The notes: generated by a model from the letters alone, not told the origin. A stretch of 64,000 nucleotides of DNA from Desulfoluna spongiiphila (GCF_900101345.1 NZ_FMUX01000001.1:372001-436000); one strand, 5' to 3'; counted from the first letter of the stretch, positions 34,041 to 45,200 are shown. Translations and numbers: made by a program.

Positions 34041-35774
34041 ATGTCAAAAATCATTAAAATGTGCTCATTGATTCTCGTGGGCATTTTTTCCATTGCTGAA
34101 GCACACGCAGCCACAGGCAAAGCCTTCATTCAGCCCATCGTCACCGATTTCCCCCAGATCCAGCTGAACGTGAACATCCTGGACAGCAACGGTCACCCCG
34201 TTTACGGCCTGAAGCCTGAGCAATTCTCCCTTATGGAAGATTTAAAATCCGTTGAAATAACAGGATTTGAAGCAAAAAAGGCGGAGGAGATGAAACACAA
34301 CAAGGTGGATATCGTCTTCGTCTTTGACGACACCGGCAGCATGGCAAGCGAAATTAAAGGACTCAAAGAGAAAACCATTGAGTTTGCCGATATCATCCAG
34401 TCCTCGGGGTTTGACTATGAGTTGGGTCTGATCACGTACAAAGACACCATCAACAAACCTTTCAGGCGCACAAAAAACGCCGAGGCCTTCAAAGGCTGGG
34501 TCTCCTCCCTGCATGCGACCGGAGGCGCGGATGAACCGGAAAATGCACTGGACGCCATAGAGGCCGCATACCGCCAGCCCTTCAGAGATGAGGCACGGGT
34601 CATCTTTATCCTGATCACCGACGCGACCTTCCATGCCCGGGACGCCATAAGCCCCCTCTCCATGCAGGAGATCATCACGGACCTGGCCGAGCGAAACATC
34701 CAGCTCCACGTGGTGGGCCCCAACATCGACCAGTACAAGGCCATGACCTCTGAGCTGGGCGGCACCTTCTACGACAAGGACTCAGGCCAGTTCAAGCGCA
34801 TCATCACCCAGATTGCAGGGGGGAGCTCCGGTAACTACACCCTCACCTTCGCAAGCCGCCGCCCGTCCTACGATTTCACCTGGAGATCTGTCGAACTGAC
34901 CCTTGCAGGCCACCCCCTGGCAGACAATGTCACGCAATACCAGGCTCCGAGCTGGGTGACCGCATCCAGTCGGCGATACAGCCTGAAGGGCAACGAAAGT
35001 CCCTATTCTCCCCACTTTGTGGTTGATGGGGACAAAAACACCTGTTGGGCCGAAGGCGTAGCGGGAAGCGGCGTTAAAGAGTGGATCGCCCTGAACTTCA
35101 ATGAACCGGTAATGGCCGACCATTTTACCATCCACCCCCCGAAAAACGGGGTACGCATGCCATCGAGCATCTCCGTAACCCTCAACGGAGACGACAAGCG
35201 GCACTACGAAGTTGATCCCGGAAGCGGCCTTATTTCCGGGACCTTTGATAAAGACCTGCCCATCACGCAGTTCAAGGTCACCATCGAAAAGGCCAGCGGA
35301 GATACCGTCGGCTTCTCCAAGATCGAACTCTCCGGCGGAAAGCCCAGGGCATTGGTCGGACCCCTCAAAAAAGCCCAGGAGATCCGGTTCTCCCGTAAAA
35401 TCTCACGGGACATGAACAAGAAGGGCGAAGAGCTCTATCACAAGAAAAAATACGATGAGGCCATTTACTACTACAAAGAGTCCATCGAAAAAGACCCCAC
35501 CTATGCCCAGGCGTTCAGCAACCTCGGGCTGGCCTACCAGCGCGCAGACGACTACCCCAATGCCATCTGGGCAAACAGAAAGGCCATTGCCCTGGCAAGG
35601 GGGAAACACAAGAAAACCGTCAGCGCCAGCTCCTACTACAACATCGCTCGAATCTTCGAAGCGCAGAACAAGTACGAAGAGGCGCTCCAGAACTTCATCT
35701 GGGCCAAGTCATTCAAAAGCCACAGCGCTTACGATTCCGGCATCGCCCGCATGAATGAGAAGCTCGGGATGTAA
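34041..35774 (+). CDS. Secreted VWA-discoidin-like-TPR protein
   Basis: The 577-aa protein has a signal peptide (LILVGIFSIAEAHA, cleavage near residue 24), a von Willebrand A domain (about 75-260) with a DxTxS-form MIDAS motif (DDTGSM), a central beta-rich NAD/F5-8C (discoidin)-like domain (about 300-430; PHFVVDGDKNTCWAEG and SKIELSGG are typical), and three TPR repeats (about 450-570; EELYHKKKYDEAIYYYKESI). VWA domains bind protein partners through a metal; the discoidin fold usually binds glycans. It is likely periplasmic or surface-attached. AAAGGAAG stands just before the ATG. The polysaccharide deacetylase follows on the same strand, separated by a strong hairpin. Confidence 0.85.
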   Translation: MSKIIKMCSLILVGIFSIAEAHAATGKAFIQPIVTDFPQIQLNVNILDSNGHPVYGLKPEQFSLMEDLKSVEITGFEAKKAEEMKHNKVDIVFVFDDTGSMASEIKGLKEKTIEFADIIQSSGFDYELGLITYKDTINKPFRRTKNAEAFKGWVSSLHATGGADEPENALDAIEAAYRQPFRDEARVIFILITDATFHARDAISPLSMQEIITDLAERNIQLHVVGPNIDQYKAMTSELGGTFYDKDSGQFKRIITQIAGGSSGNYTLTFASRRPSYDFTWRSVELTLAGHPLADNVTQYQAPSWVTASSRRYSLKGNESPYSPHFVVDGDKNTCWAEGVAGSGVKEWIALNFNEPVMADHFTIHPPKNGVRMPSSISVTLNGDDKRHYEVDPGSGLISGTFDKDLPITQFKVTIEKASGDTVGFSKIELSGGKPRALVGPLKKAQEIRFSRKISRDMNKKGEELYHKKKYDEAIYYYKESIEKDPTYAQAFSNLGLAYQRADDYPNAIWANRKAIALARGKHKKTVSASSYYNIARIFEAQNKYEEALQNFIWAKSFKSHSAYDSGIARMNEKLGM

Positions 35775-35783
35775 TCCCTGCCT

Positions 35784-35815
35784 GCCTCCGGCGATCCTGC
35801 CGGGGGCCCTGTTTT
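35784..35815. repeat. Truncated M1 module
   Basis: GCCTCCGGCGATCCTGCCGG followed by GGGCCCTG, a shortened M1 starting ten bases after the VWA-TPR stop, in the usual orientation. Confidence 0.6.
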
Positions 35816-35822
35816 GCCTGGT

Positions 35823-35870
35823 CCGAAAGAGTGGGGTTGCCGCACAGGTTCATGAGCCCCACTCTTTCGG
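35823..35870. terminator. Strong 14-bp inverted repeat between VWA-TPR and deacetylase genes
   Basis: CCGAAAGAGTGGGG (35823-35836) pairs perfectly with CCCCACTCTTTCGG (35857-35870) across a 20-base loop. The place, 49 bases after a stop, suits a transcription terminator or processing site. There is no T run directly after it, so Rho-independent termination is not certain. Confidence 0.5.
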
Positions 35871-35954
35871 TACACCGTCTACATCGTTTGCAACGGAAAA
35901 AATGTGCGGGAAACTTTTTCACAAAGCGGCCCGCCCGAGGCAAGGGGACTACCC

Positions 35955-37058
35955 ATGAGATACATTCTGATTCTTTTACTCATCTTCACCTCCGCCGCTC
36001 ATGCCGCGGGCCCCGAAAAAATAGCAACCTATGACAGAAAGACCTGGCCGGAAGCCATTGACAGCAATGCCGCCTTTGACCGGGCCTCAGCCTTCGAAGG
36101 CTATCATTTCCTCGATGTGCTGAGCGCCGTGGACACAGGCAGCGCAGAGACGATCCGGGCATTCACCGGCGTCAAAGAACCCGACATGGCGTCTGTAAAA
36201 AGATGGGTCCGTTTTGCCCGGGGCGAGCTGGTTAAAAATTTCAACGCGGCCCAAAGGCAGGACGCCAAAGGGTGGGGCGGGGGCTCAAAAATTGATTCCG
36301 CAGAGACCTACCTGGCACTGATGCGGCCCCACTACCTCACCCTTCCTCCCGAGTACGATCAGTGGAAAGAGCGTTCCCGAAAATTCCATACCCGCTATGT
36401 GTACGAGCAACTTCGCCTGGCTGCCCTCTTCCCCCGGATCACAAGTGAAATTCTGAAACTGGATCAATCCGAACGCAACGGGTTTGAACTCAACGACAAG
36501 CAGTTCATCCTGACCTTTGATGATGGCCCCAGCCCCAATGGGGTCACCGGGAAAATGATCTCTGAGCTGAACAGCAGAAACCTTAAGGCGGCGTTCTTTC
36601 TTCTGGGGGAGCGCCTGGAAACATTGCCCCCTGAAAAAGCCCAAGCCCTTTATGCCGGACACTATGTGGGTTCCCACGGGTATACCCACAAGGCCCACCC
36701 CAGGTACGCCCAGTGGCAATCATCCATAGACAGGACCCATGCCCTGATCTCGGCTGTTTTTTCGACGCCTTCCAACCGCATCGGATTTCGCCCTCCGTAC
36801 GGTCAGCGCACCCCGGAGATGATCGCGCACCTTCGCACCGTGCACCACAGCCTCGTGGCCCTCTGGAATATCGACAGCCAGGATTGGAACAGGAAAATCG
36901 GCCCTGACCAGCTATCCGACCGGGTGACCACCCTGATCCTGTTGTGGAGAAAAGGGATCATCCTCTTCCACGACATGTACCCGAAATCCATCGAGGCTGT
37001 CGGGGCCCTGCATGACTTTTCACGGGAAGCCAACATTGAATTTGTTGACCCCGGATAA
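35955..37058 (+). CDS. Polysaccharide deacetylase family protein (NodB domain)
   Basis: The 367-aa protein has a signal peptide (YILILLLIFTSAAHA) and a C-terminal NodB domain (about residues 180-360). Motif 1 is TFDDGPS with the catalytic and metal Asp, motif 2 GSHGYTHKAH carries the metal His pair (H-x3-H), and later RPPYG and LFHDMYP blocks are intact. It should remove N- or O-acetyl groups from a cell-wall or exported polysaccharide in the periplasm. The N-terminal 170 residues are helical and unassigned. AAGGGG precedes the ATG at 35955; an earlier in-frame GTG at 35904 lacks a good site. Confidence 0.87.
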   Translation: MRYILILLLIFTSAAHAAGPEKIATYDRKTWPEAIDSNAAFDRASAFEGYHFLDVLSAVDTGSAETIRAFTGVKEPDMASVKRWVRFARGELVKNFNAAQRQDAKGWGGGSKIDSAETYLALMRPHYLTLPPEYDQWKERSRKFHTRYVYEQLRLAALFPRITSEILKLDQSERNGFELNDKQFILTFDDGPSPNGVTGKMISELNSRNLKAAFFLLGERLETLPPEKAQALYAGHYVGSHGYTHKAHPRYAQWQSSIDRTHALISAVFSTPSNRIGFRPPYGQRTPEMIAHLRTVHHSLVALWNIDSQDWNRKIGPDQLSDRVTTLILLWRKGIILFHDMYPKSIEAVGALHDFSREANIEFVDPG

Positions 37059-37120
37059 TAATCGGATCGTCGACGACCGGCCTGACGGTCCAAACAATTC
37101 GCAAGGCCTTCTTGCCACAC

Positions 37121-37156
37121 TTGTTTAAACGTTTGGCACCGGCAGGGCCGCCGTGG
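37121..37156. repeat. Stand-alone M1 module
   Basis: TTGTTTAAACGTTTGG, a CACCGGCAGGGCCG core and a border-like end with one change. It lies directly after the stop of the minus-strand chemoreceptor (37159), in the usual orientation. Confidence 0.65.
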
Positions 37157-37158
37157 CG

Positions 37159-39534
37159 TCACCGACACAGGTAGAGCTCATCCAAGGCCTCGAACAGGGC
37201 ATTTCGGGCCTCTTCAAAGCGGGCCACCTCTGCCCGGGCCTCCTCGGCCTTTCCTTGGGCATGAAGGGACACCACCGCCTCTGCGCGGGTGTGGACCTCC
37301 TGGTGGCAGACGCCCACGGCCCGGTACTGGGGCAGGACGGCCACGGAATCGTCCACCGAGGCATACCAGCGGCCAAAGGCACACGCCCCGTGGCCGGGCA
37401 CCTCGCCGGGTTCCATGGTCCGTATGCCCTGAAGGGCGGTCTCAATGCCCATCTTCCAGTCAAAGTGGGCATTTTTTACCTTGCCCATGTCAAAGAGCGG
37501 CGAGGTGACCCTAAACCGGCTGATGGCCTCCTGCAAAACAATGCCGATGGCCTTCTGTTCTCCGGCAAACCCGCCCACCTCAATGCACCGGTGGGACGTG
37601 CCGTCTGCAGCCTCTTTCACCGACCCGATCTCCCGGGAGACCAGGGCATTGACGCCCGAGGCGCTGGTCACATGCTCGTTGCCCTCCTGCATGGAACGGG
37701 ACACGTCGTCGGCTTTGGCGGAGATCTCCCGGCTGGCATCGGCCTGCAGGGCCACGGCCGTGGCAATGGTGCTCACCATGTCGCTGACCCGGGTGCTGCT
37801 TTGGGTGATGCGGTCGATCACCTGCACGGTCTGGGTGGTGGAGTCCTGCACCCCTGAGACCCGGTCCTCGATCTCCAGGGTGGCCTCGGCGGTCTGCCTG
37901 GCCAGGGCCTTGATCTCATCGGCCACAACCGCAAACCCCTTGCCCGCCTCCCCGGCCCGTGCCGCCTCGATGGTGGCGTTCAAGGCCAGCAGGTTGGTCT
38001 GGTCGGCGATCTCTTTGATGGTCTCCGTCACCAGGGTAATCTGGCCGGCTGCCTTGCCCAGGGCCTCCACGCTGGTGTTGGCCAATTCCGCCTGGGCCAC
38101 GGCCTCCCGGGTCATCTCCTTGGCCTGCTCCGACTGATCAGCCACTTCCTTCACGCTTGCGGTCATGGTCCTGGCCGACTCGGCCATGAGCCCCACCAGG
38201 CGATCCGACTCGTCGATGGCCGTTGCCATGGCATCCATGTTGGCGTTCATCACCTCGGATGAGGAAGCCACTTCCCCTAAGTCCGCTGACATCTGGCGGG
38301 CCCCACCGGACATCTCCCCTGCGATGCGGTCCATGTTCACCGAGGCATGGCCGATGGTTTCGGCGTTGCCCCGGATACTGCGGATCAGGCGCTCCAGGTT
38401 CCCGATGAAGGTGTTGAAAGCAAGGGAGAGCGCCCCGATCTCGTCGGGCTTCCCCTTGCCGCTGCCCATGGGAAGCCGCGCCGTCAAATCCGCCTCCCCG
38501 GTGGCAATGCCCTGGAGCATGGAGACCACCCGGTTCAGGGGGCGCACGATGCCGTTGCCCGTAAAGAGCCCCAGCCCAACGGCCACCAGAAGGCAGAGGA
38601 TGCACACAAAGACCATGGCCACCAGAAACTCTTTTTGGACATGGAAAAACTCCTCCTCGGAGGCCGAGGTGAGCACCTTCCAGGAAAAGTCACTGAAATC
38701 CGCCGTGGCAAAGCCGTACACCATGGCATGCTCGGCGGAAGCCTCACGGAAAAATCCCCGGTCCCGGGCCTCCAGGTACGCCATGTTCTCCGACCCGTCG
38801 TCCAGGCTCTCTTGGAACATCCGGCCATACCCCTTGCTGCCCAGTTCATGACCGATGACCGTGCCGTCGGCACGCATAACCGTCAGGGACTTGCTCTCCC
38901 ACCCAAGGGCCCTGAAGCTTTTCACCCGGCCCTCCAGCCACTGCTGCACCAGCTGCCATTTGACCCGGGCGCTCAAGGTCCCCAACACGCCGCCGTCGGC
39001 ATCGGGTATGGCGGCGGAGATGACGATGGTGTACCGGTAGTCCCCGCCAAAGGGCGGCTGGGAGAGAACCGACCCTTCCGGCTGCTCGTGCCAGTCCGAG
39101 CAATAGGTCCCCCGGGAAAGGGTCTGCCGGTACCATGCCTCGTCTGCGTGCTGCCCGCCGATGAGGTGTGGGTCGCTTGCCGAGACGCAGGCACCGCCCT
39201 GATTCGTCACCATGAAAAAGGAGAATGGGTTGTCCTTGTCCCGCACCAGCCCGGTGAGCAGGGTGTCCACATCCCCGTAATCAAAATCCGTGATCAGGGA
39301 CTGGCCCAGGATGGGGTTTGCCAGCAGCAGCCGGATGTCCCGGGTCCGCTGGTCCAGAAAATCCCGGAGGTATTCGGCGGCGATCTGGCTGTCCGCCACC
39401 ATCTGCTCGGACTGACGCGATTCGATAAACCCTGAAATCCTGTAACTGGCATACCCAGCCACAAACAGCGCCGGCAACATCCCGACAATGATCATGGACA
39501 GCAACAACTTGACCTTGAGTTTCACGCTAATCAC
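37159..39534 (-). CDS. Methyl-accepting chemotaxis protein with dCache and CZB domains
   Basis: The 791-aa protein has a first membrane helix (about residues 8-28), a double-Cache periplasmic sensor (about 35-290), a second helix (about 297-320), HAMP, a complete MCP signalling domain with the conserved hairpin tip ([20 protein letters not shown]), and a C-terminal CZB domain (about 690-790) with the expected zinc ligands in [14 protein letters not shown] and H-x3-H. CZB domains sense oxidants or zinc. It starts with GTG at 39534 or GTG at 39525. It lies 86 bases downstream of a PhnD-like binding protein gene on the same strand, so the two probably work together: the binding protein would present ligand to the Cache domain. 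Confidence 0.9.
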   Translation of the reverse strand: MISVKLKVKLLLSMIIVGMLPALFVAGYASYRISGFIESRQSEQMVADSQIAAEYLRDFLDQRTRDIRLLLANPILGQSLITDFDYGDVDTLLTGLVRDKDNPFSFFMVTNQGGACVSASDPHLIGGQHADEAWYRQTLSRGTYCSDWHEQPEGSVLSQPPFGGDYRYTIVISAAIPDADGGVLGTLSARVKWQLVQQWLEGRVKSFRALGWESKSLTVMRADGTVIGHELGSKGYGRMFQESLDDGSENMAYLEARDRGFFREASAEHAMVYGFATADFSDFSWKVLTSASEEEFFHVQKEFLVAMVFVCILCLLVAVGLGLFTGNGIVRPLNRVVSMLQGIATGEADLTARLPMGSGKGKPDEIGALSLAFNTFIGNLERLIRSIRGNAETIGHASVNMDRIAGEMSGGARQMSADLGEVASSSEVMNANMDAMATAIDESDRLVGLMAESARTMTASVKEVADQSEQAKEMTREAVAQAELANTSVEALGKAAGQITLVTETIKEIADQTNLLALNATIEAARAGEAGKGFAVVADEIKALARQTAEATLEIEDRVSGVQDSTTQTVQVIDRITQSSTRVSDMVSTIATAVALQADASREISAKADDVSRSMQEGNEHVTSASGVNALVSREIGSVKEAADGTSHRCIEVGGFAGEQKAIGIVLQEAISRFRVTSPLFDMGKVKNAHFDWKMGIETALQGIRTMEPGEVPGHGACAFGRWYASVDDSVAVLPQYRAVGVCHQEVHTRAEAVVSLHAQGKAEEARAEVARFEEARNALFEALDELYLCR

Positions 39535-39620
39535 CTAACCTATCAGGTTGCAAACGCCACTGCGCAGCCCCTGCACCAGGCGGGCTTTGCGCACCTTTTC
39601 CATGGACGGCCCACCGCCGC

Positions 39621-40430
39621 TTACTGCTGTTTCATGATGGCCTGGATGATCCGGTAGTCTCCGATGGTGGCCTTGGCAAACCCATCGTATTTGGCGTTGA
39701 TGGCCTTGATCTCCGGTGCGTCTGCGGGCAGCTCCTCCAGGAGTTTCTGGAGCTTCTTCGCCTTCTCCTTGCCCAGGGACGCGATGTTTGCGCAGATGGG
39801 AAAGTTCGGGATGGGCTTGGAGATGTCCAGGAATTTCAGGGAATCCTTGTTCTTCAGGGCGACACTCTCTTTGACGCCCCCTGCCGCCGCCTTTCCCTCA
39901 AGGACGGCCCGCACCACATTGGAATGGGAACCGGTCAAAAGATGGGTCCTGAGATCCCCCAGGGCCACCCCCTGCTTGGCCAGAAGGTACCGGGGCACCA
40001 GGTAGGACGAGGTGGACCCCTTGTCGCCGAAGGCAAAGACTTTCCCCTTGAGCCCGGAGATGTCCGTCACCGGAGAGTCCTTGGCGGCCACCACGTAGGA
40101 TTTGTAAAACGGGGACCCTTTCTTGACCACTTTCACAATGGGAATAACCGTTTTCTTCTGGGTGTTCACCTTCACCGCCCCCACCGGGCCGATGTAGGCA
40201 AAGGCAAGCTCACCGGAAACAAGCGCCCTTTCGATGGCCTCGTAATCCGTCCCGATCCGAAGGGTCACCGGTTCGCCCAGGCTCGCGCTCAAATACTCGG
40301 TGAGGGGCGTAAATTTCTTCTCCATGATGTGTGTATCCTCCAGGGGAATCACACCGAAGGTCATGGCTGCCTGACCGGCACCCGCAAAGAAAAGCACCAT
40401 CATGACGGAGAGTAACAGGGACTTTTTCAT
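39621..40430 (-). CDS. PhnD-like phosphate/phosphonate substrate-binding protein
   Basis: The 269-aa protein has a signal peptide (KKSLLLSVMMVLFFAGAGQA) and the PhnD-type periplasmic binding fold: FGVIPLEDTHIMEKKFTPL at the N terminus, GELAFAYIGPVGAVK (about 75-90) and KVFAFGDKGSTSSYLVPRY (about 130-148). Homologues bind phosphite, phosphonates or phosphate for ABC import. No permease or ATPase gene is nearby; instead a chemoreceptor gene follows. This points to a role in sensing rather than uptake. The ATG at 40430 with AAGGA upstream is preferred over the open-frame start at 40535. Confidence 0.85.
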   Translation of the reverse strand: MKKSLLLSVMMVLFFAGAGQAAMTFGVIPLEDTHIMEKKFTPLTEYLSASLGEPVTLRIGTDYEAIERALVSGELAFAYIGPVGAVKVNTQKKTVIPIVKVVKKGSPFYKSYVVAAKDSPVTDISGLKGKVFAFGDKGSTSSYLVPRYLLAKQGVALGDLRTHLLTGSHSNVVRAVLEGKAAAGGVKESVALKNKDSLKFLDISKPIPNFPICANIASLGKEKAKKLQKLLEELPADAPEIKAINAKYDGFAKATIGDYRIIQAIMKQQ

Positions 40431-41160
40431 CTCAATTTCCTTCTTCTTGTTTCTCGTTAAAAAGACTAAGACGGGACAAGGGCCCCAGGGGTGGCACAAG
40501 GAACCGGGCAACGCGCAGGGCGTCCCCTCCCCCACAAAGAGAGTAAGGTGTGTATGACCAAAAGAAACGCTGGCAGGCTCAAGCGGGACACAAAACGATC
40601 ACTCCGGCGGCGAGGCAGGCCTTGAAAACAGGCTGCTGCGAAAAAAGGTCGTGATGCGGGGCACAACAGATAATCAGGAATACATTGAATTGGATTCCGG
40701 ATTTTAATATCAACTTAAGCTAAAAACTCCACAACTCAAAACACTACCCAATTCGTCCTATAACCACGTAAAACAGGAAAATTATAGATAGGCCGTAAAT
40801 CGTTGTAAAGAATTTTATACTAACCCGGAATAGAAAAAGAAGTGAAAAAGATTCACCCATTCACATGGAGAATCGCATTTGATTTTAACAATCAGAGGCT
40901 TAGTGAAGTTTGCTCATGAATCACAAGAATGCAGCAAAGACATCCCCCGGGGCGATGCCAAGGCGCCCGCACAGCCCGACAGACCTCAAAACCGCAATGC
41001 GCCTTAAAAAAGAGGGCCGTACACCTGACCCGACTTAAAACCATGCCGAAAAGGCGAGAAAAATCACTGCGCCTTTTCAGCACTCCATTGACTTACATAT
41101 CGCCTGAAAAGCAAAAAAAGTCATTGGTGCGACGGCCCCATTGGCGCCGCTCCAGGCCCC
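40431..41160. other. Gene-free region between PhnD-like and LysR genes
   Basis: About 730 bases without a credible gene. The parts 40680-40880 and 41040-41120 are AT-rich compared with the chromosome around them. A degenerate border-like CTCCGGCGGCGAGGC at about 40601 suggests a decayed repeat element. The promoter of the PhnD-like gene should lie near 40450-40600. Confidence 0.45.
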
Positions 41161-42048
41161 TCATCGCCCCTTGATCAGGACGTTCATAAAATGCTCGGTG
41201 GGAATACTCAAAGGACTGTTCTTGTTTGTGACGATGCCGATGGAGCGGGACGGCAGGGTCTCTTTGAGATCAAGAACGCGAACCACGGGATCGCCTGCCG
41301 GGATTGCATCGGCCATAACAAAGCCCACCCCCAGACCAATACGGACAAAATCCACGATAAGGTCGATGCTCTCCAGCTCGAACTCCGGGGCGAGCGTCAT
41401 CTTCTGGGACCTGAAAAAGGTGTCCAGGTACCTGCGGGTATTGGTGTTGGGGGTCAGGGTGATCAGGGGTACACCGGTCAGGTCTTTGATGGAAGGGTGG
41501 GCCGGGAGCGTCCGGGCGCAGGCCTCCGTGGCGATGGCCACCTCCTGGAACCCCTTGATCTCGGTGACGTTCACCCCCTTCACCCGCATGGATTCGGGCA
41601 GGTTCACTACGCCGAAGTCCATCTTGCCCCCGGCGATGTCTTCCAGGGTCTGCATGGAGGGCTGGTTGGTGATACTGATCTTGATGTTGGGATAGTCTTC
41701 GTGGAACCGTTTGATATAATCCAGGAGAAAATAGCGGCAGATGGTATCACTGGCACCGATCTTCACCTCCCCGTAGCCCAGGGTTTTCGTGTTCTCAATG
41801 TTTCGCTCCCCTGCCTTGATCAGGTCATAGGCTTCGGAGACATGAAAAAAAAGCATCTCCCCTTCCTTGGTAAGTTGCATGTTCCGCCGGTTGCGGATAA
41901 AAAGCAGGGCCCCCAGATGGGTCTCCAGCTGCTTGATGGATTGAGATACGGAGCTCTGGGTCACAAAAAGGGATTCGGCGGCCCGGGTGAAGCTCAGCTG
42001 CCGTGCCGCGTGGTAGAAGACCTTGTACAATTCAAAATTTATGTTCAC
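41161..42048 (-). CDS. LysR family transcriptional regulator
   Basis: A 295-aa protein of normal LysR length: N-terminal winged helix-turn-helix (about residues 3-62; LSFTRAAESLFVTQSSVSQSIKQLETHLGALLF), a linker helix, and a periplasmic-binding-like effector domain (about 90-290). The start is GTG. It is divergent from purL with a 221-base shared region. LysR proteins often control the divergent gene, but purL is not a usual LysR target and no clear T-N11-A box was confirmed. The effector is unknown. Confidence 0.88.
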   Translation of the reverse strand: MNINFELYKVFYHAARQLSFTRAAESLFVTQSSVSQSIKQLETHLGALLFIRNRRNMQLTKEGEMLFFHVSEAYDLIKAGERNIENTKTLGYGEVKIGASDTICRYFLLDYIKRFHEDYPNIKISITNQPSMQTLEDIAGGKMDFGVVNLPESMRVKGVNVTEIKGFQEVAIATEACARTLPAHPSIKDLTGVPLITLTPNTNTRRYLDTFFRSQKMTLAPEFELESIDLIVDFVRIGLGVGFVMADAIPAGDPVVRVLDLKETLPSRSIGIVTNKNSPLSIPTEHFMNVLIKGR

Positions 42049-42269
42049 GCCGTGTCCTTATATTAGCCATGCCTTTTATTGACGTTATAATTATTAATTA
42101 CATTTATAAAACCACCTGTGGTAAGTCAAGGGTGTCGTTGGGAGCGCGGCCACAGGGCCCGCCCCTTTGCTAATTAAGGACATACCGATTCACGACTCTT
42201 TGTGCGGCCACGCAGGTGTCCCAGGGAAACCGTGAACGACGAACACATACTTTATTCAGGGGTCTTTCC

Positions 42270-45200
42270 ATGCCAAACAGAATCAGACGGGTCTTTGTTG
42301 AAAAGAAACTTAATTTCAAGGTCGAGGCGGACCACCTGCTCTCGGACCTCACCCACAACCTGAACATCGACGGGGTCTCCGATGTGCGCATCATCAACTG
42401 CTACGAGTGCACGGGCTTTGACGACGCCACCTTTGAGCTGGCCAAGGCCAATGTCTTCAGCGAGCCCAACATCGATGAGGTGTATGAGGCCCCCTCCCGA
42501 TTCACGAAGTCCGATTTTGTCTTCAGGATGGGCCTGCTCCCCGGCCAGTTTGACCAGCGGGCGGATTCTGCCATGCAGTGCGTGCAGCTCTTAACCGCAG
42601 GAGAACGTCCCCTGATCCGGGCATCCAGGGTCATTGCCGTCAACGGCACCATCTCCGAGGCGGACAAGGCAAAGATAAAAACCCACATGATCAACGTGGT
42701 GGAATCCTGCGAGCTGGGCCTTGAGCTGCCCGAGACCATTGAGATGGACGCGGTGGTTCCCGAAGACGTTATGGTCTTTGAGGGCTTCACGGACTTCACC
42801 GAAGCCGAGCTTGCCGCCTTTAAAGACGCCGAAGGCTTTGCCATGAGCATGGGGGACATCCTCTCCTGCCAGGCGTACTTCAAGGGCACCGAAAAGCGGA
42901 ACCCCACCATCACCGAGATGAAGGCCATCGACACCTACTGGTCGGATCACTGCCGTCACACCACCTTCATGACCGAGATCGAAGAAGTCAAGATCCGGGA
43001 AGGCAAGTATGCCGACGAGATCCAGAAAGCCTACGACCTCTACCGGGCAGACCGGGTCGCCTGCGGCGCCAAAAAACCCGAATGCCTCATGGACCTGGCC
43101 TGTATCGCGGCAAAATCCCTTAAAAACGACGGCTACCTCAAAGACATCGACGTCAGCGAGGAGATCAACGCCTGCAGCATCAACGTGGATGTGGACGTGG
43201 ACGGGTCCGAGGAAAAAGTCCCCTACCTCGTGATGTTCAAGAACGAGACCCACAACCACCCCACGGAGATCGAGCCCTTTGGCGGGGCCGCCACCTGCCT
43301 GGGCGGCGCCATCCGGGACCCCCTCTCCGGCCGCTCCTATGTGTACCAGGCCATGCGCATCACCGGGGCCGCAGACCCCCGCACACCCTTTGAAGAGACC
43401 CTCCCCGGCAAACTTCCCCAGCGCACCATCAGCAAGCGGGCCGCCCACGGCTACAGCTCCTACGGCAACCAGATCGGCGTCACCACCGGCTTTGTCAAAG
43501 AGTATTACAACGACCGGTTCGTGGCCAAACGCATGGAGGTGGGGGCCGTCATCGCCGCCACCCCCAAGGACCAAGTCATCCGCGAGGTACCGGAACCCGG
43601 GGACATCGTGATCCTTGTGGGCGGCAGAACAGGCCGCGACGGCTGCGGCGGGGCCACCGGCTCCAGCAAGGAGCACACCGAAGAGTCCCTGGCCACCTGC
43701 GGGGCCGAGGTCCAGAAGGGCAACGCCCCGGAGGAGCGAAAAATCCAGCGTCTCTTCAGGAACGAGGCCGTCTCCAAGATGATCATCCGTTGCAACGACT
43801 TCGGCGCCGGCGGCGTCTCCGTTGCCGTCGGGGAACTTGCCGACAGCATCGACATCTACCTGGACCGTGTCCCCAAAAAATACGACGGCCTGGACGGCAC
43901 CGAGCTTGCCATTTCCGAATCCCAGGAGCGCATGGCCGTTGTGGTCCGGCGTGAAAACGCCGAAGAGTTTATCCGCCTGGCAGGGGACGAGAACCTTGAA
44001 GCCACGGCCATCGCCGACATCACCGACACCGGCCGCCTGCGCATCCAGTGGCGGGGCAACTGGATCATCGACGTCTCCCGAGCCTTTCTGGACACCAACG
44101 GCGTCAGCCAGTCCACGAAGATCGAGGTGGAGTCTCCTGTTGCAGAGGCCTGCGTCTTTGATAAAAAAGAAGACGCCGACCTTGCCGAGGCCTGGTTCAA
44201 CACCCTGTCGGACCTGAACGTCGCCAGCCAGAAGGGCCTGGTGGAGCTCTTCGACAGCACCATCGGGGCGGGCTCGGCCCTCATGCCCCACGGAGGAAAG
44301 ACCTACCGCACCCCCACCGAGGGCATGGCCGCCAAGATCCCCGTGGAGCACGGCGACACCAGCACCGGCACCCTCATGGCCCACGGCTACAACCCCGAGA
44401 TGGCCATCTGGTCTCCCTTCCACGGCGGCCTCTACGCCGTGGTGGAGAGCGTGGCCAAGGTCGTTGCCATGGGCGGCGACTACCGGGACATCTACCTCTC
44501 CCTCCAGGAGTACTTTGAAAAACTGCGAGGGGAAGCAGTTCGCTGGGGCAAGCCCTTTGCCGCCCTGTTGGGCGCCTACCGCGCCCAGAAAGAGTTCAAG
44601 ATCGGCGCCATCGGCGGCAAGGACTCCATGAGCGGCTCCTTTAAAGATTTGGACGTTCCCCCCTCCCTTATCTCCTTTGCCGTGGCGGCCACGGACTTAA
44701 ACCGCCTCATCACCCCCGAGTTCAAGCGGGAAGGCTCCCGCGTCGTGATGATCCGGGCCAACCGGAACGACGCCGACATCATCGATTTTGACGACCTCAA
44801 GGAAAAATACGACCGCATCACCCGGCTCATGGCCGAGGGCCACATCATCAGCGCCCACACCGTCAGCAAGGGTGGCGCCATGGCGGCCATCTCCAAGATG
44901 TGCTTCGGCAACACCCTGGGCATGGACGTCAACCCGGAAATCACCAAAGAGATCCTCACCGACGAAGCCATCGGATCCCTGATCCTTGAGGTCAGCTCCG
45001 AAAAAGAGCTTGCAGAACTTTTCACATCAGCCTATGTCGATCTTGGGATGGTCACGGACGACGCGACCATCACCCACGGCGAGATGACCCTCGCCCTGTC
45101 CGATCTCATCACCGCGTGGGAAGCACCCTTGAACGACATCTTCGAAATCAAAGAAGACCACCACGGTCCCATCGAAACCTTAAGCCACACGGCCAAAACC

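Noticed and set aside
42049..42269. A purine riboswitch or PurR box before purL
   Set aside because: No purine-aptamer pattern or PurR-like palindrome was seen in the 221-base gap.
42591..44423. A 610-codon minus-strand frame inside purL
   Set aside because: It is a GC-rich antisense shadow with Gly/Val/Asp-rich low-complexity sequence and no family motif, opposite well-conserved purL.
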